NCBI GenBank assembly: GCA_964019165.1
Contig: OZ025272.1
Span: 12,398,531 to 12,462,530, forward strand
Length of the DNA: 64,000 nucleotides
Reading direction: 5' to 3'
Source: Mastigias papua
Taxonomy: Eukaryota > Cnidaria > Scyphozoa > Rhizostomeae > Mastigiidae
The notes under the pieces are model-generated. The model worked only from the letters and a program-made list of their open reading frames with translations. It was not told the origin of the DNA and did not search any database. Below are positions 50,690-59,916 of this stretch, piece by piece. Each line of letters starts with the position of its first letter. Positions within the stretch are counted from its first letter, which is position 1. Position numbers and translations under genes: made by a program.

Positions 50690-53193
50690 CCTTTATCATT
50701 GGTATTAGTGTGCCATTAGACAGCAACATCAAAGCCACGGAGAAGGAGAAAGTAGATACAAACATACCACTGTTGACAGAATTAATGTCATTATACCCTT
50801 AATACAGATTTCAAATAATATGATTCATAGTAGAAGCAATGTGGTTGATTCATAACAAACTGACAAATCAGATGAAGGGGGGCAAGGGGGAAGTGCCGTC
50901 CAATAACTTGCTGAGATTGTATTTCAAGATGTTCCAGTCAGTCAATTGAATTCATAACATAGTGCGAATCTGTAGCTTGATCTCACAGAAATACTTAAAA
51001 CAGAAATACCCCTATGGTTTCCTAGCTATTCCCCTATGATTTCTGCGTTGGAAATCGTTTGAAATGCTTGTTGAAAAGTTTGAGCCTTTGATATTACAAT
51101 ATAGACAATTATGATACAATATAGGCTACTGGGGTGTTTGGAAGCTAAATGCCTCCTATTTGTTGAATGTGTGGTAAGTTAGATTCTTCTAAAAATGTTA
51201 TAAAAACTAATGACGATTCTGACACCCATACCATCGATTTCATCTGCCGCTTCCATTTGCGATGGAGGTGCATCCTTATGCTTAAAAAGGGCGCTTCTGC
51301 AATACATAAAGAGCGTGATTACAACATTTCTTTTGTGGTTTCGCCCCTAGATCCCTAGACTACCCTGTTTTACATCACCACTGGCACCACTACTTCACCC
51401 CTACCCCCAATCCAGCTGAGCTGTCTACGGGCCTGAAGTTTCAGTGGAAACTCTGGAAAGAATCTGCAAGATATTTGGTAGCTTTTAAGTCAAAAAATGA
51501 ATAGACACTATAGACAATCATTGTTACTATGAATGTTACGAGATTATGAAATGCTACAACAGTAAAGTATTGGAAATTACGTATAGAATGCCATATATAC
51601 ATACATACATACATCATAGATTTACTAAAGCAGGTTGACTAAGATGGAAACATTACATAGATGTTGAAGTGGACCTGCTTAGTTGATTTATGTTCATGTC
51701 AAGCCTAGATGGAAGAAGCTCTGGACTTGAGCAAGGCTAACATAGTCTTGAAAGTGAGGCCGAGCTTCATTGCGTCTCATATTCAGGTGCAAAACTTCAG
51801 TTAGGTACATAATGGACAACGATATTGCAAGATATTGAAAGAAAATTGGGAATGAGGATGCGTGAATTTATTGCCTTTCATTATTGCTATTCACTATTAT
51901 TCACGTTCCATTTTTGTCACTATATGCATTAGTTGTGTTTTTTAATCAGCACATCGATTTTACCGTTGGATTTTACATTAGTGCAATGTCTTAATTCTAG
52001 AAATGCTTCCCTTTATACACCATTGTCGGCGTTGGAGGATATTGTAGTTGCAAAAATCAGAAAGGACAAAGCAATCTGGATCGGTGAGAATGATCAAATA
52101 ATTATGTAGCAGTCACGCATTTAACAGAATGGTTTATAAATCACGCTGAAGCTGTTTCTCGTTGAACGCATAGCCATAGTCTAGCAAAGTGAAACAGCAA
52201 ACATCTTTTCAACTATAAAATTCTGCTTGTCCTTTTCGCAGATTTTCTCATTAGCAACTTATGAGTGGAAGGATTTAGAATTGGAGAAAAAACAGACAAG
52301 CCCAATTTTTCATAAATTTATTCCCAATATCCTGTTGACTAGTCAACAGTTTCAATGTTCCATATTTCATCAGCAGCATAGTGTCATTCTTTGGCAACAA
52401 AATAGCACAACATTCTAAAGAGGATTGGCCCGAAATGGCTAACTAGTCCAAAGTAGGAATGTGTAGAGATTAGAATCAGAGAGATTGAACTTACTGGAAA
52501 CGGAATCAACATGCCTAATTAGGAGTTCTTGACTACACTGAATTACTTCTCATTTACCATATATTATACAGGAGTAACACCAAGAATGGTCTGACCGAGC
52601 TAGTCGTTTGGACGTAGACAGAGGTGGCCCGTGCTGTTATAGAGGCCTGGTTCTGTTCTTGACAAAAATCATGCTACCTTGGAGGTTAGCTTAGAATGGA
52701 TTGTATATCATACAAGTTCAGTGTATGTTTCAATAGGAAGTTTCTTGTTGTCCTGAAAGCCTACTTATTCCTCTTGCAGCTTATTTTGATATAATGAAGG
52801 TTTCACACCCGGCTTGTGGACTAAGGGCCCATGAATCTGTCCGTCCGTTCTCTATTAGCATTAGAACTTGATTCGTTCCTGTTACAGATAATTCTTGATA
52901 TGAAGCAATATTCTTGGATCTATTTGATTTATCTGTATTGTTGATAGAGGTTTCTGCTTATCTTTATAGGCATCAAAGTAGGCAAGAGGAAAAACTGGAA
53001 ATCAAACATCAGAAGAATGAGGCAGCCATTTTTGAGAAAGTTGCAAACATTAGAGAGTCAAAGAACCTCCAAGGATTTGTGTGTCTATATTGAGAGTAAC
53101 AGTGAATGGAGGCTTCATAAGTGCAAGGAAAAAACAGCTGCAACTTTTGTTTGTAGGAAGCAGAGAGAGCAAAGTCACAAAAAGCCGCACTGA
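38226..53193 (+). CDS. FREM1-like extracellular matrix protein with CSPG repeats and C-type lectin
   Basis: A FRAS1/FREM-family secreted basement-membrane protein. Certain exons are 38226-38567, 42146-42481 and 42839 to about 47444; likely ones are 48118-48212, 52001-52083 and 52970-53193. Exon 1 gives a signal peptide (MERALFLVLLSLVSS) and the family N-terminal region. The big exon encodes twelve CSPG repeats, the usual FRAS1/FREM number, recognisable by EGG, P.HG, FTQ.D, YVHDDSE and PVND motifs. A Calx-beta-like domain follows (about 47140-47440, ending GKSRISFDVAKSE). The last two exons read IRKDKAIWIG and LCVYIESNSEWRLHKCKEKT, the second half of a C-type lectin domain, matching the FREM1 ending. 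No transmembrane segment is seen, consistent with FREM1 rather than FRAS1/FREM2. The first half of the lectin domain was not located. If the donor at 47444 is not used, the protein stops at 47470 (1769 residues). Confidence 0.85.
40609..41030. repeat. Dispersed repeat R1, copy 2
   Basis: Second copy of the element at 37445-37820, same orientation, in intron 1 of the FREM1-like gene. Ends with two ggttccttataac motifs. Confidence 0.7.
41630..41900 (+). other. Pyrimidine-rich intronic tract
   Basis: About 270 bp strongly enriched in T and C, followed by more CT-rich DNA to 42090, in FREM1-like intron 1. The ORFs in it (rich in F, S, L) follow from composition. Not an obvious splice element because it lies 250-500 bp from the acceptor. 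Confidence 0.6.
42146..42481 (+). CDS. FREM1-like exon 2
   Basis: Acceptor ctttccacctag. 112 codons, IKVNVAVQNRPMEENLLIPV to KSKAGQIA. Donor GCG|gtacaa is weak, but it is the only one I found that keeps the reading open into exon 3. Confidence 0.82.
42839..47470 (+). CDS. FREM1-like exon 3, 12 CSPG repeats and Calx-beta
   Basis: Acceptor tttcttttag, then GAATTGAGATATCAG. The uninterrupted reading runs 1543 codons to TGA at 47468. CSPG repeats are about 110 to 130 residues each and end in P-I-D-D-S-P-P or P-V-N-D type linkers; repeats 1, 3, 4 and 9 to 12 are diverged. I favour splicing at 47444 (GAAG|gtgatt, phase 1), eight codons before the stop. Confidence 0.93.
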   Translation, partial: ELRYQLNVRIDGAQKNEPPVLYSRRPRLIVKQYSTTQIRDTNLRAIDYRTDPSKLLLKISALKVHDLNGYFSSVDDPHTPLEGITQEMIDKGRLLFIAPKKFRARRSRSLVVQQFQVHAVDQHGAVSTKRLRMIFFVRKFIPQYLSVVKNNPIRVLEGSFCKLGTESVDILCPASKCTRAKFSVVGEPKHGSLQINERKINQFMYQDLKNANIIYRHDNSESIVDNIIISLMEQSQLAITTLNIIVEPIDDSPPFLSVHKDILASHGQLTKIDIKILQAADPDSSINDIVFHVVNKPKGGSVKKHDNKRFVSVSEFNAVDLENGLIYYNALAKEPTNDSFVVVLSDKKPNLSRRYTVLVKVLAADTIPPRKRRRGECLARMLETDASIPLNFVDYVDNVSPSWDISIKLLPHKENDYKYVRYYDIVRKAGHSYTPSRMFTQQELFHKKILYINSNGEIGVHIKNLRFDFIVSDKANNTTPIESCTVEVHPVDNKAPVISVLGEIKVAEGGRVCINRSAIEVRDVDTALTGVKLRLKSTPKHGRVVYMGRNMSESESIDYLDFRGRCLWYFHDDSETTRDTFILSASDGVNEGQNRVEIKVQPVNDLRPYFVKTSTKILVMENSSVVIGPNLLEVTDKDSRKSTFRFHITKQPKLGYLKTKTMKVIKFTQSDVDNDLLIYKHKNTEIGPHSVYDDFTVVVCDLPQLTEDCISLINIKVEIIPINSSPPKLMSGVELAVKEGGSCVVGINNLSCEDKDSVPERIYIQILKFPRFGFLENVSPSAGSEQSNSGLHISDFLCSDLEKKSINYVQNNHTGFEPQSDSFEVIAFDGVFNSTIVTIRVRIRPSSDERPNLMQIAPVKVQEGGWVLINKKQIGIEDKDVPKDVLKLYITSKAKHGQMFYKCDGNGSPRLQRLKVNAPIDYLLCAFIYVHDDSETLSDSLHIEATDGKLTSRSVIDIEVIPVNDKKPQIVKNIAMTVRFGGFKNITRSYLVAQDLDTHVSQLRYKVTKLPSYGSLKLYRNGVPNRMLLNSTFTQDDINKKRLSYVNHIMPVSGLYESIQFSLSDGVHFISNQTLTIRIRLSCRKYFRVKTKDVQSNGAKIYITASHLRAQRRKTNHKRVFKTIVFHIIRQPKHGVLSFDTVGKRGKVTVLTEIDLKERRLVYRPFEYPRKKNDSFRFFATDGKCMQRGKLQILTIDRNITVQLMKRVSPLHVKERGATSITSLEIRAQDRFTAEKVVYSTKTLPQHGMILKDGINISSFSQQDINELRVSYLLLDVRAKDDEAQLAVLVKDYYGIGLDSQEETFPLKINIDIPNTGAVRVIINEPITALEKLDRNGIGAPITKRHLLAYDCTSSLDSNLTYTVIEPPVHGELMFKNSGDQATMFTQADINLRRVVYRLTDQTHTEYKDSLILDLESKGCQKLMGKEFKVKWSKVSISEEITVECAGLRTNVAINLTRRGYIDQGSVVELHTKSLTDNVETIAPSRIWFHPGHRYKTWRMPEEALEYEKVEIYLSKEFNTLLGKSRISFDVAKSEGDCCFDNF
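47507..48004 (+). repeat. 9-bp purine minisatellite (GGAGAGAGA), about 55 units
   Basis: Nearly perfect tandem 9-mers over 0.5 kb, with three ggagagagg variants near the end. Purines lie only on the plus strand. By my model it is intronic between FREM1-like exons 3 and 4. The open RRE translation results from the unit being a multiple of three, not from coding. Confidence 0.95.
48118..48212 (+). CDS. FREM1-like exon 4, probable
   Basis: Acceptor attcattatag, donor CAA|gtaaga. Entered in phase 1 it reads DACSMEREKSEKSVANVK to PGKINQ, a polar linker. An internal ATG at 48129 is in the same frame, so it could otherwise be a first exon. Confidence 0.5.
50518..50687. repeat. (TACA)n tetranucleotide microsatellite
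   Basis: About 170 bp of pure catacata; a short relative (about 20 bp) occurs at 51597-51614. Open in all frames, so its ORFs are artefacts. Confidence 0.95.
51415..51478 (+). CDS. FREM1-like linker exon, tentative
   Basis: A pyrimidine-rich acceptor (cacccctacccccaatccag) and donor TTG|gtagct. One frame reads ELSTGLKFQWKLWKESARYL, reminiscent of the WKAW segment before the FREM1 lectin domain. Phase linkage to neighbours is not resolved. Confidence 0.3.
51709..51786 (+). CDS. FREM1-like linker exon, tentative
   Basis: A 78-nt open segment from aagcctag to CAG|gtgcaa, phase 0 to 0, reading MEEALDLSKANIVLKVRPSF. Supported only by borders and openness. Confidence 0.25.
52001..52083 (+). CDS. 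FREM1-like C-type lectin exon, middle
   Basis: Acceptor cttaattctag. It reads NASLYTPLSALEDIVVAKIR and KDKAIWIG, the LxxIxSxxE...WIG stretch of C-type lectin folds. Donor ATCG|gtgaga, phase 1, matches the next exon. Confidence 0.65.
52970..53193 (+). CDS. FREM1-like C-type lectin exon, last
   Basis: Acceptor cttatctttatag, phase 1. It reads KVGKRKNWKSNIRRMRQPFL, then SKDLCVYIESNSEWRLHKCK and TAATFVCRK before the stop at 53191. The CV...W...C...FVC pattern is the C-type lectin end, close to human FREM1 (NCVLVQRQGKWQTKDCRR). Confidence 0.72.
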
Positions 53194-54778
53194 TATGTTC
53201 ATTGCTTGTCATATTCAATGGACGTCTCATGCGAAGACAAACCAGTTTTGTGTAGCACCCAATATAACTGAAATATTAATATCAAGATCAAAAGTCAAGC
53301 CTAAATAGTCTCAAATGTGTCTCTACTGCTACTTATGTATTTTAAATATTTTTAGCATCTTGGTTTTATTCGTGAAGTGCCACTTAACATGGTACAGCAT
53401 CTCTTGTAAATTTGACAGAGATACTTTTCAGAAGAAGTTATCATTTCCTGCCAGTAGTTCAGTTTTATTTATGAAAATCCAAGCATTTTGGTACTTCTAT
53501 GATCATCACAGTCATCACTGTCAGGATTTTTAAGGCATTTGGAGAGATCAATGAGGAAAACAGACTCCAATGATAAGGTAACGTTGTCGTATTGTATGAT
53601 ATTGAAAAGTCCTTGAGCCATAAACAAACGAATTTACTACATCGGGCAGAAGGAACTATAAAATTCGGGCTGCGGCTTATGCCGCATATCCAGTCCCGTG
53701 TATTAAGAACCTTATGCAATTTACGCATTGATTCAGTGTTTTCCAATTTCTTCGTAAATATGACTACTCTCATCAGTAGGAGGGATGAGAATATATCTAT
53801 GATGTATTAGCAATATTCATTATTAATATATTAAGCATAATACATAATGTATTCGAAGCGTATAAAAGAAGCATTTATGGATAATTGTATATAGAAAATA
53901 TTGCCTAACAACAATAAGCAATGGTGTAAACGTATATTTCTATTTTACACAAGACTTTCCTGTACCTTGAATGGTAGCTATATCTCTCTTCATCACACAG
54001 ATAATAAGTCATTTATTTATGACATTTATTATTTAAGCAAGATTAGCAGCATATATAAGCATATTTTTTCTGAGTCGTTTCTCTGCTCTTTTTGTTCTTG
54101 TACAGTAATAGCAATATCAATTGTTCAGTCGTTTTCACTGGGCTTTCATTTAGCTGATACTACCTCTTTGGCGAAGGCTCATAATCATGGACCAAGATAA
54201 GATGATAAATGACAAGAAGGTGTAGAACTTCTCGGAAATTCTCAAGAATGTTACTGTCTTTGGTAATCCAGACCTTTGATCCAGACCGAGAAGCACAAAA
54301 CCTCGATTAGAGGTTTTTAGCCTCATACTAGGCCAACGAAACAAGATTGCAATGTTTCCTTGACAACATCAAAAAGGGGTTAAGCCCAAGCCAGATTACT
54401 CCCTTCGGTTTTAGGGCAAGGGTAACACCTGAAAAAGAAGGTCCACTCAGGGGAGTTTGTTGCTTGCTCAAGGTACACACTCCTTTTTGTAGTTTAGAGC
54501 ATTTCCTTTTCTGGTAGATAAGTGTTTTTGACAAAAACAGTATTTTGGACATAGTGCCGAGTTATTACTATTCTTGTTTCCAAGTTGCAGTTTTGGTTCT
54601 TCTGCTTTTGCCAAGCAGGCCAGTTATGATCAGCACATTGACATTTCTAATAATTTTTCGGACTTGCATTTTGTTTATCGCAAATTGCTTTGTTGTCATC
54701 GCTCATTGTGATAATTACTCCATTTTCATTACACTACCTTGTTACCTTGTGCTTTTGTCTCCTTCATTGCTTCTGAGA

Positions 54779-54808
54779 ATGGCGGGCAGCTATGAAGAGG
54801 AGTATGAG
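54779..54808 (+). CDS. Chromodomain-TM gene, exon 1
   Basis: ATG in strong context (A at -3, G at +4), reading MAGSYEEEYE, donor GAG|gtagga in phase 0. It supplies the acidic lead and the first cage tyrosine that chromodomains need directly before VERI. Confidence 0.82.
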
Positions 54809-57800
54809 GTAGGATTCTGGCAATGGTCACTGCATTTCTTAAGAACAGTACTTCAATAGAAAACTCAAATGCTACAGTATATTATCTCCATTTTGTAGCT
54901 TTATTTCTCGACTATATTGAATTTTTCTTCTTATAAAACTTAGAAAACCAGCGGATTCTCTCCGTAGGAATGCCATCCGAAAGGCCGATCATATACTGAC
55001 TAAGTATGCAATGAAGCATGATTTATACCGTAAAAGTGCTAGTCTGTCTAGTCATTTACATTTCGCTATACAGTCTCATTCTGTTCAGGCCAATAGCTAT
55101 TTAGTTAATAGCTCTCTTGCTACAGGGTAGCATTCTACTATCGGAGGTTGGAAGGTAAGAAGCACTACTTGGAAGGGGACTAGAAGGTGATAATTTGCAA
55201 ATGGGACAGTCATATCACTTATGATTTACTTCAAATTAAGTATTTCTCTTTGTCATTTACTACCTATGTTAAGGTACTAACCAGGATCAAATGATAGGTA
55301 GAATTCACTGTTGTTCTAAGGAATATATTCCATTTCCGACACAAGGCATTAATGGGAAACAGTTTTGGTTCAAAGTAGATTCTGTACACATATTGTAACA
55401 CTCACCACTTACAATACCTATGCCATTTAATTTGCAGTTAAGACTAAGGGACTATTAAGGAACATTTAAAACTACATTGTGGTCAATAACCAGCCTGGAA
55501 TCAGGAACACTGGCATGCCACAAATCTATGCCAATAGTTCAATAGTTTCACACCAATATACTCTTTACATATTTGTCTCCATATGTAACCTTTCAAGCCT
55601 TATTGATATACGCCAGTATACAAGAAGCCGAGGATTTCTGTATACCACAGATATGTGGTGTGACCACCCCTTGATTCCAGATAGGGCCAAAAAAGTCCAA
55701 AAGTAAGGTACTTTGAGAATTAGGCCTAGAAACAAGGTTCCATATAAAAAGCATATAAATATGTAAGCAGGACATGACTGACTTCTTTGACTGATTGTTT
55801 TATATGCCCTGCAATTGATCAAATCACATATGTGATATTCTCTTATGAAGTTATAATCAGGAATGATATAATTAGAATGGTAAGAGTTGAGTTTGAAACT
55901 GTGTTGCATAGTGTAAAGTTTCTGGCTGACAGCTGTTACTATATTTTGCTGACATCTACTCCTCTGTCATAGATTACCGATTATTTCCAGCTATTTCATT
56001 TGAGTGCACTTTGTAGGCATTGTATGCAAAGTGGAGATTATTTCATGGCTGTTGTAATTGATTGAATTGAAAGGAAAATTGCTCATTCTATTTAACAGTT
56101 GTCCATTGTTTTGCAAGTGAATGCTAGTCTGTTGACCAAGGTTGCAAAATACTGCTTGATTAGAGAGGGAAGTTGATGTTTGCATTGTCGTTTTACCCTG
56201 CTTTGACTTTAGTACACTTTTATTGGTTTTATTTTTATTTTGTTAATAAATTAAAATTACCTGCCTGCATAGGGGTACTAAGATCCTCTTGAACTGTAGC
56301 CATTTCCAGGCCAATAAGTGTCTAGAGAGATTTATTTGATTTTTTCTAATGCATACACATTTTTGGTACTATTAGAAGCCTAACCATTGTGGTATAAGGG
56401 CTGACATAATACTAGAAGCATTTTCAGCAGGGATTTAAATTGTTGCAGGTTGAGAGAATTATTGCATGTAGACTTGCAACTGATGGAAGGATTTCTTACT
56501 TGGTGAGATGGAAAGGCTATGGTTCTGATGATGACACCTGGGAGCCAGAGGAGAATCTCCATGGATGCAAAGATCTCGTGGTTAATTTCTTTAAGGACCG
56601 AGATGTCAATCCTACCAAAAATGTAAACTTTTCCTTTTTAATCTAACTCTTTATTTTTTAATCTAACAATTTTCCAAATGATTATTGATAGTAGTATATT
56701 ACAATCAGAAAGTTGTCTTCATTTACAGCAGTTTATTTGAAAAGACTGTCTTATATAATTAGTGTTGAGATATTTCATGGAATAAAAGACAAATGCATGT
56801 ATAGAATTCACACATAATAATAGTACATTATATGATATTTCTCTACTTTTTTCTTTTGATGTTGATGGAATTCACTGTTTAACTGTCTTGCTTACTTTTA
56901 AAATGCATGCACTAGACACAAGCCCTTTGGACTCATAAGTTTGAAAATTTGACTGGTAGAAATTTACGCATTTTTCGTGTTGTTTCAGGATGGTTATCTA
57001 GTACTTCATTTGAAAAAAGCCTGCCCAAGACCTGTTGTTTACTCAGACAGTAACACAGAATCCTCTGATTGTTCACCAAAAAAGAAATCAGTATTGCAGA
57101 ACCATGCTAAAAGCCGGAGGTTTAACAAACTGCATATCTCAAGCAATTCTGCTGAGAATCTAGTAACATATGGTAGAGTGAATGATGAGTCTCCATATGT
57201 TGAAAGACTAAGGCTGACACCTGAGAGGCTTAATCGTGCACTTGAAAAAGTGAATTGGAGTAGAGGTAAATTTATCTTCTGTCATATTCAATGTATTTGC
57301 TTGCTTTATGCTTGTATTTCCTAGTGGTTATGGAAAATGCAGTTTTTTTCTTCAGTTACAGTAATAGCATGTGCATAAGAACTAGGGTTTTATGAATCTG
57401 CTAGGCTAAAAATTTCATTTCAAGCCTCCTACACATAAGAACCTATTTAGGCTAAAATTTTGAGCTAGGTTCTTATCATGGTGGTTGCTTTAAATTTGTG
57501 TTGGTTAAGATTATCAGCTATTTAAAAAGTACTTGACATTGTCATGTGGTGCAAATAAAGCATTTTTACTGTAGTATAAGATGATATTCATGCTATGTAT
57601 AGTATATTCAAATAAAATTGGTATGAAAATTTGAGAACCTAATTCAAAAACCAATGTAGCCTAAAGTTGCTCTACATGCCAGTTAGATAAGAACCCATTT
57701 AGGCAAAATTGAAACATTCAAGTTCTTATACTCGGGCTATTACTGCACTGACTTTTGCTTTTTTTGTTTTCTAGTGTGTTGTTTAGGATTTTTAATGATT

Positions 57801-59150
57801 ATTGCTACCAATCATTCATATTATTCTTGGGTGCATTTGCAGTTGCACTTTATATATGACTGAAACAGAAGGCAAGTAAAGTATCATCAGTGATTGCATC
57901 ATTCCTTCAAACTTGATCTTATTTCTAGGGAGTTGTTTACAGTTTCATGCTTTTATTAAGATATCTATGCCTCTTTGTTAAATGAAACACAAATTATGGT
58001 AATGGAAAATATTATCTGCATCTGGCTATATATTCCATTTTACCTATCGGCCATTATTTGAAGTTTCATGCTGTGATGAGTGCTGGGTGAAAAAAGGCTT
58101 TTCAGTATGCCTATAGAATTTTCCTGCTTTTTTCAAGTTATAGTGAAGTTCTGTAGTACCAACAGACTACTCACAGATAATGAAAAGTTTTTTGGGTGTG
58201 GTGCTTTAACCAGCAGTCTGCCTGGACCAAATACACAATTTGACTATGTGCTGTTATACTAACATATGTAGTAGATTTGGATAAAATGCCTGCAGATATA
58301 TGGAGTGTACTATTTTTTTGTCTGCAAGCAGTGGCTCTCACATTCTTGGACACATTAATGAGTCCTGGCTTTAGTGTGTGTTATTGGTCTCATAAGAATT
58401 CTAGCATCATTCAGTATAGTCCAGGGGGTCTTTCAAGAAATTTCACTGATGGGGACTTGATTCACAAGGACATCACAACATGGGTGGGAGTGTGCAAATT
58501 CAGTATAAAATCTTCTAGTGGATTTTGCTGCCTTGCTTTTTGTAGTGCCATGAATATCAGACAGACATTGATTGGCAGTAATGGAACAATGGTTCCATTG
58601 TTTTCAATATGTAACTATGAATTGCCTCTTATAATGCTCCTGTCTCAAACTACTTACTTGGAAGTAAGTAGTCTGAGACAGGAGCATTATAAGAGGCAAT
58701 TCATAGTTACATATTGAAAACAATTTCGAGCCAACTAGTGAGGAAGTATGAAGCCCTGGTGGAGAATTTCCTCATAAGTTTTATACGTCAGAAGATCCCA
58801 TTGTATAATTTATGACGTCAGAGTATATAAGCGAATACTTTCTGTTTACTGTAGGAAGATCATTGTTCAGAAATGATGAAGCTAGTTCTGGGTCGAGAAG
58901 ACGATCGAAGACTAGATCATCTAGCCGGAAATCTAACTTTAGAGGTACATCTCCGTACTGGGAAGTCAGACAGGACGAATTCATTTCAAGCACGAATCGG
59001 AATCACGTATATATCCAGTCTACCAATACACCATCAAAAAGACGTAGATTTCATTACGGAACTTTCGCTTTCCGCGTGATAGTGAACGTAGTATTCTCTT
59101 TTTCGCTATGCATGGTCATTTACGGCTTCCTGGTATATGATTTATCATAG
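54779..59150 (+). CDS. Chromodomain protein with C-terminal transmembrane helix, 4 exons
   Basis: Exons 54779-54808, 56449-56622, 56989-57265 and 58855-59150 join with consistent phases (0, 0, 1) into 258 residues. Residues 5-60 form an HP1/MPP8-like chromodomain: the acidic lead EEEYEVERI, then YLVRWKGY and DDDTWEPEENL. The presumed methyl-lysine cage residues Y9, W31 and Y34 are all present, so binding to methylated histone H3 is likely by family. The middle is polar; residues 174-190 are serine/arginine-rich and basic. A basic PSKRRRF (220-226) precedes a single hydrophobic helix, about 235-255 (VIVNVVFSFSLCMVIYGFLV), three residues from the end. No signal peptide. This is the layout expected of a tail-anchored protein, possibly of the inner nuclear membrane. 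The chromodomain is certain; linkage of the last exon rests on splice phase. I know no family with this layout. Confidence 0.78.
55681..55745. repeat. Dispersed repeat R1, partial inverted copy
   Basis: Reverse complement of the start of R1: the motifs tatggaacct, ggcctaat and ccttacttttggac recur in order. In intron 1 of the chromodomain gene. Confidence 0.5.
56449..56622 (+). CDS. Chromodomain-TM gene, exon 2 (chromodomain)
   Basis: Acceptor aaattgttgcag, donor AAT|gtaaac. It contains the chromodomain core from VERIIACRL through WEPEENLHGCKDLVVNFF. Confidence 0.95.
56989..57265 (+). CDS. Chromodomain-TM gene, exon 3
   Basis: Acceptor gtgttgtttcag, donor AGAG|gtaaat. It reads DGYLVLHLKKACPRPVVYSD and ends RLTPERLNRALEKVNWSR. 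No named domain. Confidence 0.85.
57360..57745. repeat. Internally repeated intronic segment
   Basis: Blocks of ataagaaccyatttaggc and gctaggttctta recur about 270 bp apart in intron 3 of the chromodomain gene. They may belong to the R1 family. Confidence 0.4.
58085..58180. repeat. Dispersed copy of the 940-1045 repeat
   Basis: Shared order of blocks with 955-1045: aaaggcttttcagtatgc, cctgctttttt, gttctgtagta, caacagact. Same orientation as the right arm of the hairpin at 819-1006. Confidence 0.7.
58597..58724. repeat. Near-perfect inverted repeat (two 63-bp arms, 2-bp loop)
   Basis: 58597-58659 and 58662-58724 are reverse complements with one mismatch and almost no loop. It lies in the last intron of the chromodomain gene, about 130 bp before the final acceptor. 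Confidence 0.92.
58855..59150 (+). CDS. Chromodomain-TM gene, exon 4 (basic region and TM helix)
   Basis: Acceptor tttctgtttactgtag. Phase 1 entry gives the frame with GSRRRSKTRSSSRK and the hydrophobic C-terminus. Another frame over 58873-59079 is also open but would need phase 0 entry. A variant polyadenylation signal ATTAAA is at 59314-59319. Confidence 0.7.
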
Positions 59151-59876
59151 AAGTACACGTATGATGGTATGATGAGCACTGTGGTACCGTAATAACGCAA
59201 GTATCCATCATTGGATGGTTTGGCACTTCTAGAGAAAGGCTGTCAGTGGAGTTGTTTTATGGTGTATACTGGAAACATAATCTCCAGCTGCCCATCAGAA
59301 TCGTAATCTTTAGTATTAAATAGAAGTTGCTTTTTCAAAGTGACTCTTTGTGCTCCTAGAAGTAAAGGCCTTAGTTTTTGAACGTGATTTGTAAATTGCT
59401 GCTTATTTTAATGTTCCATGACCTATTCCCTCCGCGGTTGAATCAACTTGCTTGTCATATATCGTGCATTGTCTTTGTCAAGTGCCTTTATTTGTCTTAT
59501 TTTTGTACTCAGGTTGTTTACATGTGAGATTTGTTATCAACTGTTTCATAGTTTATTTTTGATGGATAATATCTGTAGCATTATTAGGGCCATTTGGGAA
59601 CAATTTGACCATCAACATTCAGCACGAATATTTTCTCTCAGCGAGAACTAGGTAACAGCCGCAGAAGCTGGAGCTGTATTAAGAATAGAACAGTTATGTT
59701 CATGGTAGCATAATTACGATCATCATCAAAATGATTAATGATATTCACCCCAATCATAATTATCATTGGTTTGCATTACCATGGTGATAATAATAATTAT
59801 CATCATAATCATCATCATTATCATCATCATCATCATCATCATCATAATCATCATCATTATCATCATCATCAACGTT

Positions 59877-59916
<40 letters not shown>

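Larger units (their letters stand above)
48213..52000. other. FREM1-like intronic region, mostly without features
   Basis: It contains the (TACA)n microsatellite and the tentative linker exons listed separately. A 28-nt splice-bounded segment at about 48896-48922 (VQWTSFCLS) is another weak candidate. Nothing else is supported. Confidence 0.4.

Noticed and set aside
50358..50802. CMYV and HTYI repeat ORFs
   Set aside because: Translations of the TACA microsatellite.
52241..52418. Open segment after a good acceptor, reading FSLATYEWKDLELEKKQ
   Set aside because: No donor follows and including it breaks the phase between the two lectin exons.
58873..59079. Alternative frame of the last chromodomain-gene exon
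   Set aside because: It requires phase 0 entry, but exon 3 ends in phase 1. It remains possible only if another exon lies between.
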